This document shows positions 25,473 to 34,667 of a stretch of DNA of 64,000 bases, piece after piece. Under the pieces are notes generated by a model. The model did not search any database. It saw only the letters and a list, made by a program, of their open reading frames with translations, and was not told where the DNA came from. Every line of letters begins with the position of its first letter. The first letter of the stretch is position 1. This DNA comes from DAOUMF01 sp034408935 (GTDB lineage Bacteria; Chloroflexota; Dehalococcoidia; SM23-28-2; RBG-16-64-32): contig DAOUMV010000013.1 of the NCBI GenBank assembly GCA_034408935.1, positions 62,001 to 126,000 of the forward strand, given 5' to 3'. The translations under genes were made by a program, and so were the position numbers.

Positions 25473-26624
25473 TCATCGGGCGCCGGATGCCATGTCCCGA
25501 CTGCCCCCCAGTTCGCTGCGGACCTGCATCAGGCGCAACACGTCCGCCCTGGTGACGAACCCGACGAAACTACCGAACTCCAAGACCGGGAGCTGATTGA
25601 CGTTCTCTCCGGCCATGATCTCCAGTGCCGCCGCTATGTCCTCTCGGGCGTCCACCTGGTGTAGCTTTTCCCGCGGTGTCATGGCCCTGAAGGCGCTGGT
25701 GCTCTCCCACTCCTCACGCGGCACTCGCTTGAGGTCCCGCATCGTCACCAGGCCCAGCAGCTCTGCGGCAACCACTATAGGGACACAGCGCTGGCCGCCG
25801 GCGAGCATGTATTCGTTGGCCAGCGTACTGAGGCTAACGTCCGGAGGCGCGGCCTCGAAGCTGCGGTTGACCAGGTCGGCCACCTTGGTGCCCCCCAGAG
25901 TGCTGCGCGACAGCAGTTGCTGGTAGGAGGCCTCCGAGACGTTGCGCAGGAACCAGCCGATGACGATGAACCAGGCGCCGCCAATGAAGTTCCCGGCCAG
26001 GATGGAAACGACACCGATGGCGATGAGCCCGAAGGCGATGAACGTTCCCGCTATTGAGGCTCTCCGCGTCGCAGTGAGCAGGTTCCGTCCCCGCGCCCAG
26101 AGCCCAGCCCGCAGCACCCGTCCCCCATCTAGCGGGTATCCTGGCAGCATGTTGAATATGCCAACGGCGAAGTTGATGAACGCCAGGTAGAGGGCAACGG
26201 CAGCGGGCGGGCTGTCCCCCACATCGCTGAGGATGGCCACCACCGCAATGATGCCGAAGATGGCACCCAGAATGAAGCTGACCAGCGGCCCGACGATGGC
26301 CACGCGGAACTCCTGGCCGGGCGTCCGCGGTTCACCGCCCAGGGCGGAGACGCCGCCAAAGATGAACAGGGTGATGCTCTTGACAGGCAACCCCTCCCAC
26401 CTGGCCACCAGGGAATGGGCCAGCTCATGCAGGAGGATCGAGGCGAAGAAGGCCAGGGCGGCGGCCACCGATGCCCCCCAGCGCTGGCTGGTAGTCCAGT
26501 CCCCATACTCGTCCTTGAAGAAGCCCTGCGCCAGCCACCAAGTTAGGAGGGCGAAGATGGCCAGCCAGCTCCAGTGGACGAGGACGTCGATGCCGAAGAC
26601 GCGCAGCAGCCGGTAGGAGCCCAT
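25473..26624 (-). CDS. site-2-type M50 membrane protease with CBS pair, 383 aa
   Basis: An intramembrane zinc metalloprotease. Membrane helices fill residues about 15-215; HELAH (H66, E67, H70) is the zinc motif and NMLPGYPLDGGRVLRA holds the third ligand Asp. Two CBS domains (about 245-370; ANEYMLAGGQRCVPIVV and AREDIAAALEIMAGENVNQLPVLE) form a C-terminal nucleotide-sensing module. This layout is the Rv2625c/MJ0392 type. Substrate unknown; candidates are anti-sigma factors or membrane regulators. It follows the DUF167 gene by 17 bases. Confidence 0.9.
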   Translation of the reverse strand: MGSYRLLRVFGIDVLVHWSWLAIFALLTWWLAQGFFKDEYGDWTTSQRWGASVAAALAFFASILLHELAHSLVARWEGLPVKSITLFIFGGVSALGGEPRTPGQEFRVAIVGPLVSFILGAIFGIIAVVAILSDVGDSPPAAVALYLAFINFAVGIFNMLPGYPLDGGRVLRAGLWARGRNLLTATRRASIAGTFIAFGLIAIGVVSILAGNFIGGAWFIVIGWFLRNVSEASYQQLLSRSTLGGTKVADLVNRSFEAAPPDVSLSTLANEYMLAGGQRCVPIVVAAELLGLVTMRDLKRVPREEWESTSAFRAMTPREKLHQVDAREDIAAALEIMAGENVNQLPVLEFGSFVGFVTRADVLRLMQVRSELGGSRDMASGAR

Positions 26625-26641
26625 TTGCCTCTATCATCTCA

Positions 26642-26941
26642 TTATCGCCACTGACTGTCATCGAGCCTCGCTCGCAGCTCCTCTTCGCCGAGGCCTTCCA
26701 CCTCCACCAGTTTGTCCCGCGACGTCGCCCCGCGCACGATGGTGAGGTTCGCCGGGGCCACGCCGAGCCCGCGGGCGAGCAGCCGGAGGACGGCCTCATT
26801 GGCGCGGCCCTTCTCCGGCCGCGCCCGCACCTTGACTCGCAGCGAGCCGGCGCGCCAGCCGGCGATCTCATCTTGCTTGGCGCCAGGGGTCACATGCACC
26901 CTCAATATGGCCATCTGTCGACGCTCCAACGGCACCTGCAT
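26642..26941 (-). CDS. DUF167 (YggU-family) protein, 99 aa
   Basis: A small alpha/beta protein of unknown biochemical role, found widely in bacteria and archaea. Family marks: LRVHVTPGAKQDEIAGW, LRVKVRARPEKGRANEAVLRLLA and NLTIVRGATSRDKLVEVEG. Normal length. Probably the first gene of an operon with the M50 protease. An in-frame start a few codons downstream (MAILRVHV) is equally possible. Confidence 0.85.
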   Translation of the reverse strand: MQVPLERRQMAILRVHVTPGAKQDEIAGWRAGSLRVKVRARPEKGRANEAVLRLLARGLGVAPANLTIVRGATSRDKLVEVEGLGEEELRARLDDSQWR

Positions 26942-27027
26942 GGCAGGGGAAGGGGGTTCCTGCTATTATAGCCGCACCATGCCGGAACAGCCCGACCAGC
27001 TAAGACCCACGGCCTTAGGCGTCCACC

Positions 27028-27615
27028 TTACTCACTAGTTCTCGGCTGTTGCCTGGCGTCACCAGTGACGAGGTACTCGACAACCGCGGCTACTGATTCT
27101 TCGAAGTTCTCGCCCATGTCGAAAAAGGCGATTCCCAGGACTCCACAATCCCGCTTGTATTCCTCGCTGACTGTGCGTATCGTTCTCACAATCTCCTTGT
27201 AGGTCTCCGAGGGCTTCTCGGCCAACCAGTCGCCGTGAGCCTCTGAGTAAGCCCTAAGCATACGCAGTTTCTGTTGGGGGGGAACGGTCAGTTCGCCCAC
27301 AAAGCAGGCCCTCACAGCGCCGACGAACTCGTCCCGTGCTTGGGCTGCGTGTCGCGGCGATATGCCCGCTCCCTCGATGAGCAGCGGCTCATCCCTATCC
27401 AGCCGAATTGATATCAGGGCGCGGAGGAAGGGCCAGAGGGTCTCGCACTCCTCTGGGATAGTCATCTCAAACCTCATCCCCAGTTGAGGAGCTCCGTCCA
27501 GCAACACGTGGATAATGTCGTCCGTGGAGATGACTGAGATGCTCGCGCGTTCGCGAAATCGCCGTGCAATAAGAGACTTGCCAACGCGCATTGGGCCGCC
27601 GAGAAGGTATATCAT
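27028..27615 (-). CDS. P-loop kinase-like protein, 195 aa
   Basis: A nucleotide-binding protein beginning MIYLLGGPMRVGKSLIARRF, with Walker A GGPMRVGKS at about 6-14 and a Walker-B-like strand LLIEGAGISP (about 98-107). SVISTDDIIHVLL follows the first helix, as in zeta-toxin, 2-phosphoglycerate kinase-like and other small-molecule kinases. The rest is helical and poorly conserved to my eye. Its substrate is unknown. It stands alone between DUF167 and a divergent acetyltransferase gene. No antitoxin-like partner is adjacent, so a zeta-type toxin is unlikely. Confidence 0.7.
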   Translation of the reverse strand: MIYLLGGPMRVGKSLIARRFRERASISVISTDDIIHVLLDGAPQLGMRFEMTIPEECETLWPFLRALISIRLDRDEPLLIEGAGISPRHAAQARDEFVGAVRACFVGELTVPPQQKLRMLRAYSEAHGDWLAEKPSETYKEIVRTIRTVSEEYKRDCGVLGIAFFDMGENFEESVAAVVEYLVTGDARQQPRTSE

Positions 27616-27783
27616 GGGCCGTCACGAATCATGGCTCACCCCACAAGCTCGTTCAAGTGAATGCCAGCCAGGCAGGTGCTCTGGCTGCTCAACGCTTCCG
27701 CCACGGCCGCTGGCCCTGGTATCCTATGCCCCGCTAGTCAGGACTCCGCTGTACTCAACTGAAATCGTGCAACGAGGGTGACC

Positions 27784-28268
27784 ATGCCAGACATGCTTGT
27801 AAGGTTGTACGGCCTACCTGACGCCTCAAACGACTACCGCCGCGTCCAGGAGGCGGGAGTGCTGATCCGCAGGGCCGATCCCTGGGACCGCGAGCGCTAT
27901 CGCCGGTTCGCGGAGGAGACGTTCGGGGCACTGTGGGCAGTGGAAGCCGACCTCGCCTACCGCCAGTCGCCCATTAGCGCCTTCCTGGCCGAGAGAGAGG
28001 AGAAGATCGTGGGGTTCGCGGCCTATGAGTGCACCCGCCGCGGCTTCTTCGGCCCCACCGGGGTGCAGCAGAGCGAGCGTCGCCGCGGCATCGGTGCGGC
28101 GCTCCTCTTCCGTTGCCTCGAATCGATGAGGGAGATGGGCTACGCCTACGCCGTCATCGGCGGCGTTGGCCCCGCGGAGTACTACGAGAAGGTCTGCGAC
28201 GCCTTCGTTATCCCCGGCAGCGACGTGGGCGTGTACGGCTCGCTCCATCGGCTCCTGGGACAGGGGAG

Positions 28269-28272
<4 letters not shown>
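27784..28272 (+). CDS. GNAT-family N-acetyltransferase, 162 aa
   Basis: A GTG two codons upstream (27778) is possible, but the ATG at 27784 fits GAGGG better. The acetyl-CoA-binding motif is RRRGIGAALLFRCLESMREMGYAY (about residues 98-120, R/Q-x-x-G-x-G/A pattern RRGIGAAL), preceded by the strand KIVGFAAYECT. The C-terminal PAEYYEKVCDAFVIPGSDVGVY is typical. Substrate unknown. Its stop overlaps the start of the following alpha/beta hydrolase by four bases (ATGA), so the two are translationally coupled. Confidence 0.85.
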
Positions 28273-29126
<854 letters not shown>

Positions 29127-29181
29127 GCCGCGTCGCAGGAGTGACGTGCGTCGAGTCGGCGATGCGCGGGCGCAACCAGGC

Positions 29182-30045
29182 CTAACCAGAACGTCGAAAT
29201 GGCGGCGGGATGTTCACAGGTTGCCCCTCGCCATCCGCATCCGCTTCGGCTTCAGCCTTCATCTCCACCTGGCGGAACATGGCGTCCACGCTTTCTCCGC
29301 CCCAGGGATAGCCACAAACGCCGAAGGAAACCGTGACCGCGGTGCTCAGCCCTCTCTCTTCCAGCAACGGCTGCGTGGCCAGGCGCTGGCTCAGGCGCTC
29401 CACCATCGCGTGCGCCCCCCGCCGGGAGGTGTCCGGCAGGATGATGCCGAACCCGTTGCCGCTCATCCGGGTGGGCACATCGGCGGCACGAGTGAACTCG
29501 AGCAAGAATCTGCCAAAGGCGGCCAAGAGCTGGTCGCCCGCGGCATATCCGTATGTATGGTTGACGTGGTCAAGAGATGTGACCTCGACGGTGATCAAAG
29601 CGAGGGGACGTTGGAATCCCCTGGCGGTCTGGAGCTCCCGTTCCAGCCTCTCGAACAGGTAACGACGGTTAAACAGCTGCGTGAGCTCGTCCCGTGCAGC
29701 CACGTTCTCCAGCTCCATGTTGTGGACGAGCAGGCGGAGCCGATGTCGCTTCTCCTCCCTGACGGCCTCTTTTCGGAAGACAGCGGCCACAGCGAACGCA
29801 AAGACGACCGCGGCCAGGAACACCACAGTGTCCACGAAGAACATCGTCTCGCCGAGGTCGTCCAGGCTGATCGCCAGCCAGCCCAGGAGCAGCACGAGTG
29901 CGCCCGCGGGCCGCAGCAGCCAGCGAGTCCACAGCGATCCCTTTGGGCTCTCGCTACTCTTGACCTCTAGGGCCTCGGATGGGCTGAAGTCGTTCGGCTT
30001 CGTCATTGCGTTAGACGCGGGATCTGCGGCATGGAATCCCTCCAA
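29182..30045 (-). CDS. membrane GGDEF-domain protein with degenerate active site, 287 aa
   Basis: Two membrane helices (about 44-62 and 70-90) and a short cytoplasmic linker precede a GGDEF domain (about 112-275). The domain start DELTQLFNRRYLFERL is normal, but the active-site motif reads SGNGF (195-199) instead of GG[DE]EF and the metal-binding Asp of the first strand is replaced (ITVEVTSLDHVN). Diguanylate cyclase activity is therefore unlikely; such proteins usually act as GTP or c-di-GMP sensors or as scaffolds. An internal ATG (MTKPNDF, 14 codons in) is an alternative start. Confidence 0.8.
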   Translation of the reverse strand: MEGFHAADPASNAMTKPNDFSPSEALEVKSSESPKGSLWTRWLLRPAGALVLLLGWLAISLDDLGETMFFVDTVVFLAAVVFAFAVAAVFRKEAVREEKRHRLRLLVHNMELENVAARDELTQLFNRRYLFERLERELQTARGFQRPLALITVEVTSLDHVNHTYGYAAGDQLLAAFGRFLLEFTRAADVPTRMSGNGFGIILPDTSRRGAHAMVERLSQRLATQPLLEERGLSTAVTVSFGVCGYPWGGESVDAMFRQVEMKAEAEADADGEGQPVNIPPPFRRSG

Positions 30046-30124
30046 AGGCTCAGTGATTCAGACGCGACCCAGAAACGTGCCGTTACACGAGTCCTAGTTC
30101 AACCGTAGCGGCAGTCAGCCGCTG

Positions 30125-30153
30125 TTGAAGGGCCCCACCGGCGGGTATACAAT
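30125..30153 (+). promoter_or_regulatory. promoter of the CAU-anticodon tRNA gene
   Basis: TTGAAG (30125-30130), a 17-base spacer and TACAAT (30148-30153), ending 10 bases before the first tRNA base. Confidence 0.65.
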
Positions 30154-30163
30154 TCACGATGGC

Positions 30164-30238
30164 GGGCCCGTAGCTCAAGGGCAGAGCGACCGGCTCATAA
30201 CCGGTTGGTTGGAGGTTCGAATCCTCCCGGGCCCACCA
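30164..30238 (+). tRNA. tRNA-Met (or tRNA-Ile2), anticodon CAU
   Basis: Cloverleaf of 75 bases with encoded CCA. Acceptor GGGCCCG (30164-30170) pairs with CGGGCCC (30228-30234), discriminator A. The anticodon stem ACCGG/CCGGT holds CTCATAA, giving anticodon CAU; T loop TTCGAAT. A paired first base (G-C) excludes initiator tRNA. Elongator Met is the default reading, but a lysidine-modified tRNA-Ile2 has the same gene anticodon and cannot be excluded by eye. Confidence 0.95.
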
Positions 30239-30352
30239 TTCTCGTGACATCATGTGACGGCGCGAGCGCATCAGGATTTTCGAGCAGCTTGTGATCGAGC
30301 CGCATGCGCCAACCCGATTGACGGCCTCGGCCGACGGCGTAGGCGCCAACTG

Positions 30353-31459
30353 ATGGCTGAAGGACCACCAAAGCCAAGGCTGCTCTCCGATCCTTCAGCG
30401 GCGGACGGCCGCTGGTTCACCGAGGTGCTTCAGTACGCCGGTGTGCTGGATGACGCAGTGGTGACGCGGGTCGAGCGCCAGCGGATCGGCACGGGGTTGG
30501 TCGGGCAGAACGTCGCGTTCTCGCTCACCTACGACAGACCCGCGCCGGATGCCCCTGCGAGTGTGGTGGGCAAGTTCCCTTCGCCGGAGCCGCAGAGCCG
30601 AGCGACCGCGAAGGCGTTGCGCCTGTTCGAACGCGAAGTTGGCTTTTACCGAGAGATCGCCGAGACGGTGGATATCCGAGTCCCTACCTGCTACCTCGCC
30701 GACATCGATCTGGATACGCACGACTTCGTCTTGCTTCTCGAGGACCTTCGCCCCGCAGTACAGGGTGACCAGCTCGCTGGATGTACCATCGACCAGGCGA
30801 TGCTGGCGATGGATGAGCTTGCAGGTCTACACGCGCCCCGTTGGGGCGACCCGATGCTGGCGAAGATTGAGTGGCTGGGCCAGTATGACGACGCACAATC
30901 GCACGAGACGATCCAAAGCATGTACCAGGCCCTATGGCCGGGCTTCGCCGCGAAGTACGACTCCTCACTCACCCCCGATGCGCTGGCGCTCGGCGACGCG
31001 TTTGGCGCCTCGCTCAGCGATTGGCGGCGGTCATGGACACCGCCCTGCTGTGTCACGCATGGGGACTACCGTTTGGACAACATGATGTTCGGCACTGAGG
31101 AGGGCGGCTACCCGCTAACAACAGTCGACTGGCAAACCGTCGGCCACGGGCCGGGAATCTTGGATGCAGCATACTTCATCGGCAACGGACTCCGCGTGCC
31201 CGACCGCCGCGCACATGAGATGGACTTGCTGAAACGGTATCACGATGGCCTGAGCGCTCGGGGCGTAGACGGCTACGAATGGAACCAGTGCCTCGCGGAC
31301 TACAGGCGTGCGACGCTGTCAGGCGTCCTCATGACGGTCGTCGCCTCGCAGGTCGTCGCGTCCGACGATCGCGGGGACGCGATGTTTGCGGCCATGGCGG
31401 AGCGCCACTTCGCGCACGCCGCCGATCATCATGCCGGTGACACCCTGACCCGCCCGTAG
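30353..31459 (+). CDS. phosphotransferase, APH/choline kinase-like fold, 368 aa
   Basis: Start chosen at the ATG at 30353, after the tRNA; the longer frame would overlap no clear signal. A eukaryotic-protein-kinase-like fold: catalytic loop VTHGDYRLDNMMF (H-G-D-x-x-x-x-N) near residue 237, DFG-equivalent TTVDWQ about 17 residues later, and a phosphate-anchoring N-lobe with GLVGQNVAFSLTYD. Closest in style to the APH family members that phosphorylate hydroxyl groups of small molecules or act next to acyl-CoA dehydrogenases. Substrate unknown; antibiotic resistance should not be assumed. Confidence 0.83.
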   Translation: MAEGPPKPRLLSDPSAADGRWFTEVLQYAGVLDDAVVTRVERQRIGTGLVGQNVAFSLTYDRPAPDAPASVVGKFPSPEPQSRATAKALRLFEREVGFYREIAETVDIRVPTCYLADIDLDTHDFVLLLEDLRPAVQGDQLAGCTIDQAMLAMDELAGLHAPRWGDPMLAKIEWLGQYDDAQSHETIQSMYQALWPGFAAKYDSSLTPDALALGDAFGASLSDWRRSWTPPCCVTHGDYRLDNMMFGTEEGGYPLTTVDWQTVGHGPGILDAAYFIGNGLRVPDRRAHEMDLLKRYHDGLSARGVDGYEWNQCLADYRRATLSGVLMTVVASQVVASDDRGDAMFAAMAERHFAHAADHHAGDTLTRP

Positions 31460-31528
31460 GGGCACGCCGCGCCACGGGGCACTAGCCGGGCCGCTCGCCA
31501 CCGTTTCGTGGTAATATCATCCTGAACC

Positions 31529-32101
31529 ATGGTTGCGGACGAATGGTTAGAACGCACCCGCCAGGCCCTGGCGGAGTACATTCCTCATCGCTTGGACCAC
31601 GCTGGCGCGACGCCTGCCGCCATCCTGATCCTGGTCTACGATTTGGACAGCGAGGCGCACATCCTATTCACCGAGCGCACCCACCAGGTTGAGCACCACA
31701 AGGGCCAGATATCCTTCCCCGGCGGCGCCTGCGATGAATCTGACGACTGCACGGAGACCACAGCCCTGCGCGAGACCGCCGAGGAGATCGGCGTGCAGCC
31801 CGAGGACGTGGAGATCATCGGCCAACTGGACGACATGATGACCATCAGCAACTTCCTCGTCACCCCCTACGTGGGTATCCTCAAGATGAACTCCGAGTGC
31901 CCCTTCGTCATCAACCACCACGAGGTGGTCGAGGTGGTCCAGGTGCCTCTTTCCCACCTGCTGGACGACCGCAACATGGAGCTCGAGGTGCGCCAGCATA
32001 AGGGTAAGCAGGTGCTCGTCCCCGCCTACACCTACGAGGGCCATCGCATTTGGGGGGCCACGGCCCGCATGCTGCACCAGCTCCTGGAACTGCTCGCCTG
32101 A
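31529..32101 (+). CDS. Nudix hydrolase, CoA diphosphatase (NudL-like), 190 aa
   Basis: Nudix box GGACDESDDCTETTALRETA then EEIGV (about 71-92 in total) with the conserved catalytic glutamates. HKGQISFPGGACD just before it is the UPF0035 motif that marks CoA pyrophosphatases, which split CoA and acyl-CoA to 4'-phosphopantetheine and 3',5'-ADP. That would fit a genome rich in CoA chemistry. A TAATAT box ends 12 bases before the ATG, so the leader would be very short. Confidence 0.88.
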   Translation: MVADEWLERTRQALAEYIPHRLDHAGATPAAILILVYDLDSEAHILFTERTHQVEHHKGQISFPGGACDESDDCTETTALRETAEEIGVQPEDVEIIGQLDDMMTISNFLVTPYVGILKMNSECPFVINHHEVVEVVQVPLSHLLDDRNMELEVRQHKGKQVLVPAYTYEGHRIWGATARMLHQLLELLA

Positions 32102-32178
32102 CGGTGACCACCGGAGAAGGCGTTTCCCGCCCCAACCTCCAGCAGGGTCTCTTCCCATAGCCCAGCGCTGGGGTCAAC

Positions 32179-32808
32179 ATGCGCCTCCTGCTGATCCGCC
32201 ACGCGGAGTCCACAGGGAACCGCCAGCGGCGGCTCCAGGGCCGCACCGACTTCCCCCTGACGAAGCACGGCCGACGCCAGGCCGAAGAGTTGGCGGCGGC
32301 CCTCGCGCGGCTGCCTGTGACCGGTGTGTGCAGCAGCCCAATCAGACGGGCTCTGCAAACGGCGGAGGCCATCGCCGGCCCTCAGGGGCTGAGGGTAGAG
32401 GTTCAGCCGGCGCTCCAGGAATACGACTTCGGGGAGCTGTCCGGCCTGACCTGGCCCGAGATCCGAGAGCGACGCCCTCAGCTTATCGAGCAACTGCTGA
32501 GCGATAGCGCGGACTTCCCTCACTACCCGGGGGAGGAGGGACGAGAAGCGTTCCGGGAACGGGTATGCGGAGCGCTATGGGCGATCGCCGACAGGTTCGT
32601 GGGGGAGCAGTCCGTGGCCGTCGTGACCCACGCGGGGCCCATCGCCGTGTTCCTGCTGGACGTTCTCCAGCGCGGCTATCAGCGGCCGATCCCCTTCACG
32701 CTGGACAACGCCTCCGTGACCACGGTGGAGATCGCTGAGCCCCAGCCGTTCCGGCCACGGGCCGTGCTGGTGGGGCTGAACGATACGTGCCACCTCACGG
32801 AAGGCTAG
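32179..32808 (+). CDS. histidine phosphatase (phosphoglycerate mutase-like), 209 aa
   Basis: Catalytic phosphohistidine motif LLIRHAESTGN at residues 3-13, R58-like region SSPIRRALQTAEAIA, acid Glu in LQEYDFGELSG and second His in VVTHAGPIAVF. Length and motifs match the broad-specificity GpmB/CobC group rather than glycolytic mutase. A likely role is dephosphorylation of a small metabolite. It follows the Nudix gene by about 80 bases in the same direction. Confidence 0.88.
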   Translation: MRLLLIRHAESTGNRQRRLQGRTDFPLTKHGRRQAEELAAALARLPVTGVCSSPIRRALQTAEAIAGPQGLRVEVQPALQEYDFGELSGLTWPEIRERRPQLIEQLLSDSADFPHYPGEEGREAFRERVCGALWAIADRFVGEQSVAVVTHAGPIAVFLLDVLQRGYQRPIPFTLDNASVTTVEIAEPQPFRPRAVLVGLNDTCHLTEG

Positions 32809-33202
32809 CCTACGCCGCGGCAGATACGGCTGTTTGGTCGGTTTAGGGCGGGCGGCAGGAGCGAAGGGAAACGGAGGAACTAGGCGGTCATCAAGCCTTG
32901 GCATCGCCGGCGGGCGGACCGCAGAGGCGTGGCGGTCTGCAGAGGGGCTCCGACATCCGAAAGGATACTCAAGGGAGAATCGAGTGGTTATGCGCCAACG
33001 TGGTCGCGCTGCCTCTGCGGCCGGCTCGCAAGTGATGAATCGTTCCTGGGACGAGATTGCGTATCGCTCCTTCGCTCCCTCGACCCATCCTCATGTTACG
33101 GGACGCACCTCCTTTCAGTTCAGATCGCTGTCGCCAGCCAGCTCTCGAGCAGGACCTCCCGGCTCGGATTCCACTATGTAGTTGCCTCTGCGGCGCCCTT
33201 CG
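32809..33202. other. intergenic stretch without a recognised gene
   Basis: About 390 bases between the convergent phosphatase gene and the end of the ABC permease operon. Open frames exist but have no ribosome site or recognisable sequence. I see no clear repeat or terminator. Confidence 0.5.
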
Positions 33203-34639
33203 TCACTCATCCCGCACTACCTCCTCCGCGGGCTTGACGCGGCCCGCGTACCAGGCCGGGACTATGCTCGCCAGAACCGCCAGTCCAACGGCGATAGCGA
33301 AGGCGTAGAGGAACACTTCCGGCGAGACGACGACGTCGACGTCCCCCAGGAAGCTACCGGCTCCCTGGAGTTGCGCCGCCGCTTGCTGCCCAGCGCCAGG
33401 GCCCGCTGGCGCCGCAGAATCCGAGACCAGCGCATTGGCAACGGTCTGCGCGAGAGGGAACGTGGCGAGGGCGCCGAGCAGCGCTGCTGCCACGCTCACC
33501 ACCGCCGTTTCGATGGCGAACTGGGCGGTGACGTGCCAGTTGGAGGCGCCGCTAGCCTTAAGGATGCCGATCTCCTTGACGCGTCGTCGGGCCACCAGCC
33601 CGACCGAGACCAGGATCACGACAGCGCACGCCACGAGGCCAGCGATCATGCCGATCTGGCTGCTGTCTTCGGCATCGGCGATGGGGGCACTGATGCTCTC
33701 GAACCGGCTGGCTTCGTTTGTGACGTCTACAGTGTCCTCTCCCAGCGTGTTGCGGATAGTGTCGGCGACCGCCTCGGCATGATCGACGGTATCAACCTTC
33801 ACGCTAGCGGCGCTGATCTCGCCTTCGCTGTCGAACAGGCTCTGCAGCGCCTTGAGGGGAATGAAGATGCTGTTGTCGCCGAACTGCGTGTCGGAGGAGT
33901 AGATACCGATGACCTTGATGCTCTCGCCCTGCAGTTCGAAGGTATCGCCCAACAGCAGATCGTTCGTCTCCGCGAGGTCGGCGCCCAAGACGGCGACGTT
34001 CGCGTCGGTTTCGTCCTCCGCGAAAGTGCGTCCGGAGGTGATTTCTGCATCCTGGACGCCGGTCACCGAAAGAGAGTTGGGGTCATCTATGCCGGTGACC
34101 ATAACTGAGGCGCGGAGCCCGCCAGGGGAGGCGCCGCTCGGAGCACCCTCGGGAGGCATGGGGAGATTTCCGTCCTCAGGCATGTTTTCACCGGTAAACG
34201 GGTTTTCGCCCTCAGGCAGGTTTTCGCCGTTGAACGGAAGGTCGCCCTCAGGCGGGTTCCCCGCCGGGGGAGTGCCGCCCGCGAAGCGGTCTTCCAGATC
34301 GTCCGGGTTGATGGCCGACTCGAGTTCTTCGCCGGTGTATTGCATCGATAGTGTTGCCTGCACGCTTTCGACGTGCTCGAGCGAGGCGAGGTTCTCGATC
34401 TCTTCTTCGGAGAGAAGGTCGCCGTCGCCGCCGGCGAAGCCGCGGGAGCTGCCTGCGGGGCTGATGGCAATGTTCGTGCCCACCCCGGCTCTGATCTCGT
34501 CCAGCCGCTCTCCGAACGCTTGGTTCACAGTGATCATGATCAGGGTCAACCCCATGCTGACCGCGAGCACGGCAACGAGCAGGCCCGTGCGCAGCGGATT
34601 GCGGACGATCGTCCGGAGCGCCCGTCTGATAGTCCTCAT
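33203..34639 (-). CDS. MacB-type ABC transporter permease, 478 aa
   Basis: FtsX/MacB fold: one N-terminal membrane helix (about 17-40; VLAVSMGLTLIMITVNQAF), a large extracytoplasmic domain (about 41-330) and three C-terminal helices (about 335-470). The external domain contains an unusual Gly/Pro/Asn/Glu-rich insert (about 115-175; repeats of GENLPEGENPFTGENMPE type) not found in typical MacB. Last gene of the four-gene export operon. The second permease in the operon suggests a heterodimeric transporter. Confidence 0.87.
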   Translation of the reverse strand: MRTIRRALRTIVRNPLRTGLLVAVLAVSMGLTLIMITVNQAFGERLDEIRAGVGTNIAISPAGSSRGFAGGDGDLLSEEEIENLASLEHVESVQATLSMQYTGEELESAINPDDLEDRFAGGTPPAGNPPEGDLPFNGENLPEGENPFTGENMPEDGNLPMPPEGAPSGASPGGLRASVMVTGIDDPNSLSVTGVQDAEITSGRTFAEDETDANVAVLGADLAETNDLLLGDTFELQGESIKVIGIYSSDTQFGDNSIFIPLKALQSLFDSEGEISAASVKVDTVDHAEAVADTIRNTLGEDTVDVTNEASRFESISAPIADAEDSSQIGMIAGLVACAVVILVSVGLVARRRVKEIGILKASGASNWHVTAQFAIETAVVSVAAALLGALATFPLAQTVANALVSDSAAPAGPGAGQQAAAQLQGAGSFLGDVDVVVSPEVFLYAFAIAVGLAVLASIVPAWYAGRVKPAEEVVRDE

Positions 34640-34667
34640 ACACTACCCCCTGTGAATCCTCATCGGG

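Noticed and set aside
27028..27615. Zeta-type toxin of a toxin-antitoxin pair
   Set aside because: A P-loop kinase start is visible, but there is no adjacent small antitoxin gene and the gene stands alone.
30353..31459. Aminoglycoside resistance gene
   Set aside because: The fold is APH-like, but the wider family covers many metabolite kinases and nothing points to antibiotics.
32834..33308. Plus-strand frames after the histidine phosphatase gene
   Set aside because: No ribosome sites, no family features, and different frames overlap without one being better.
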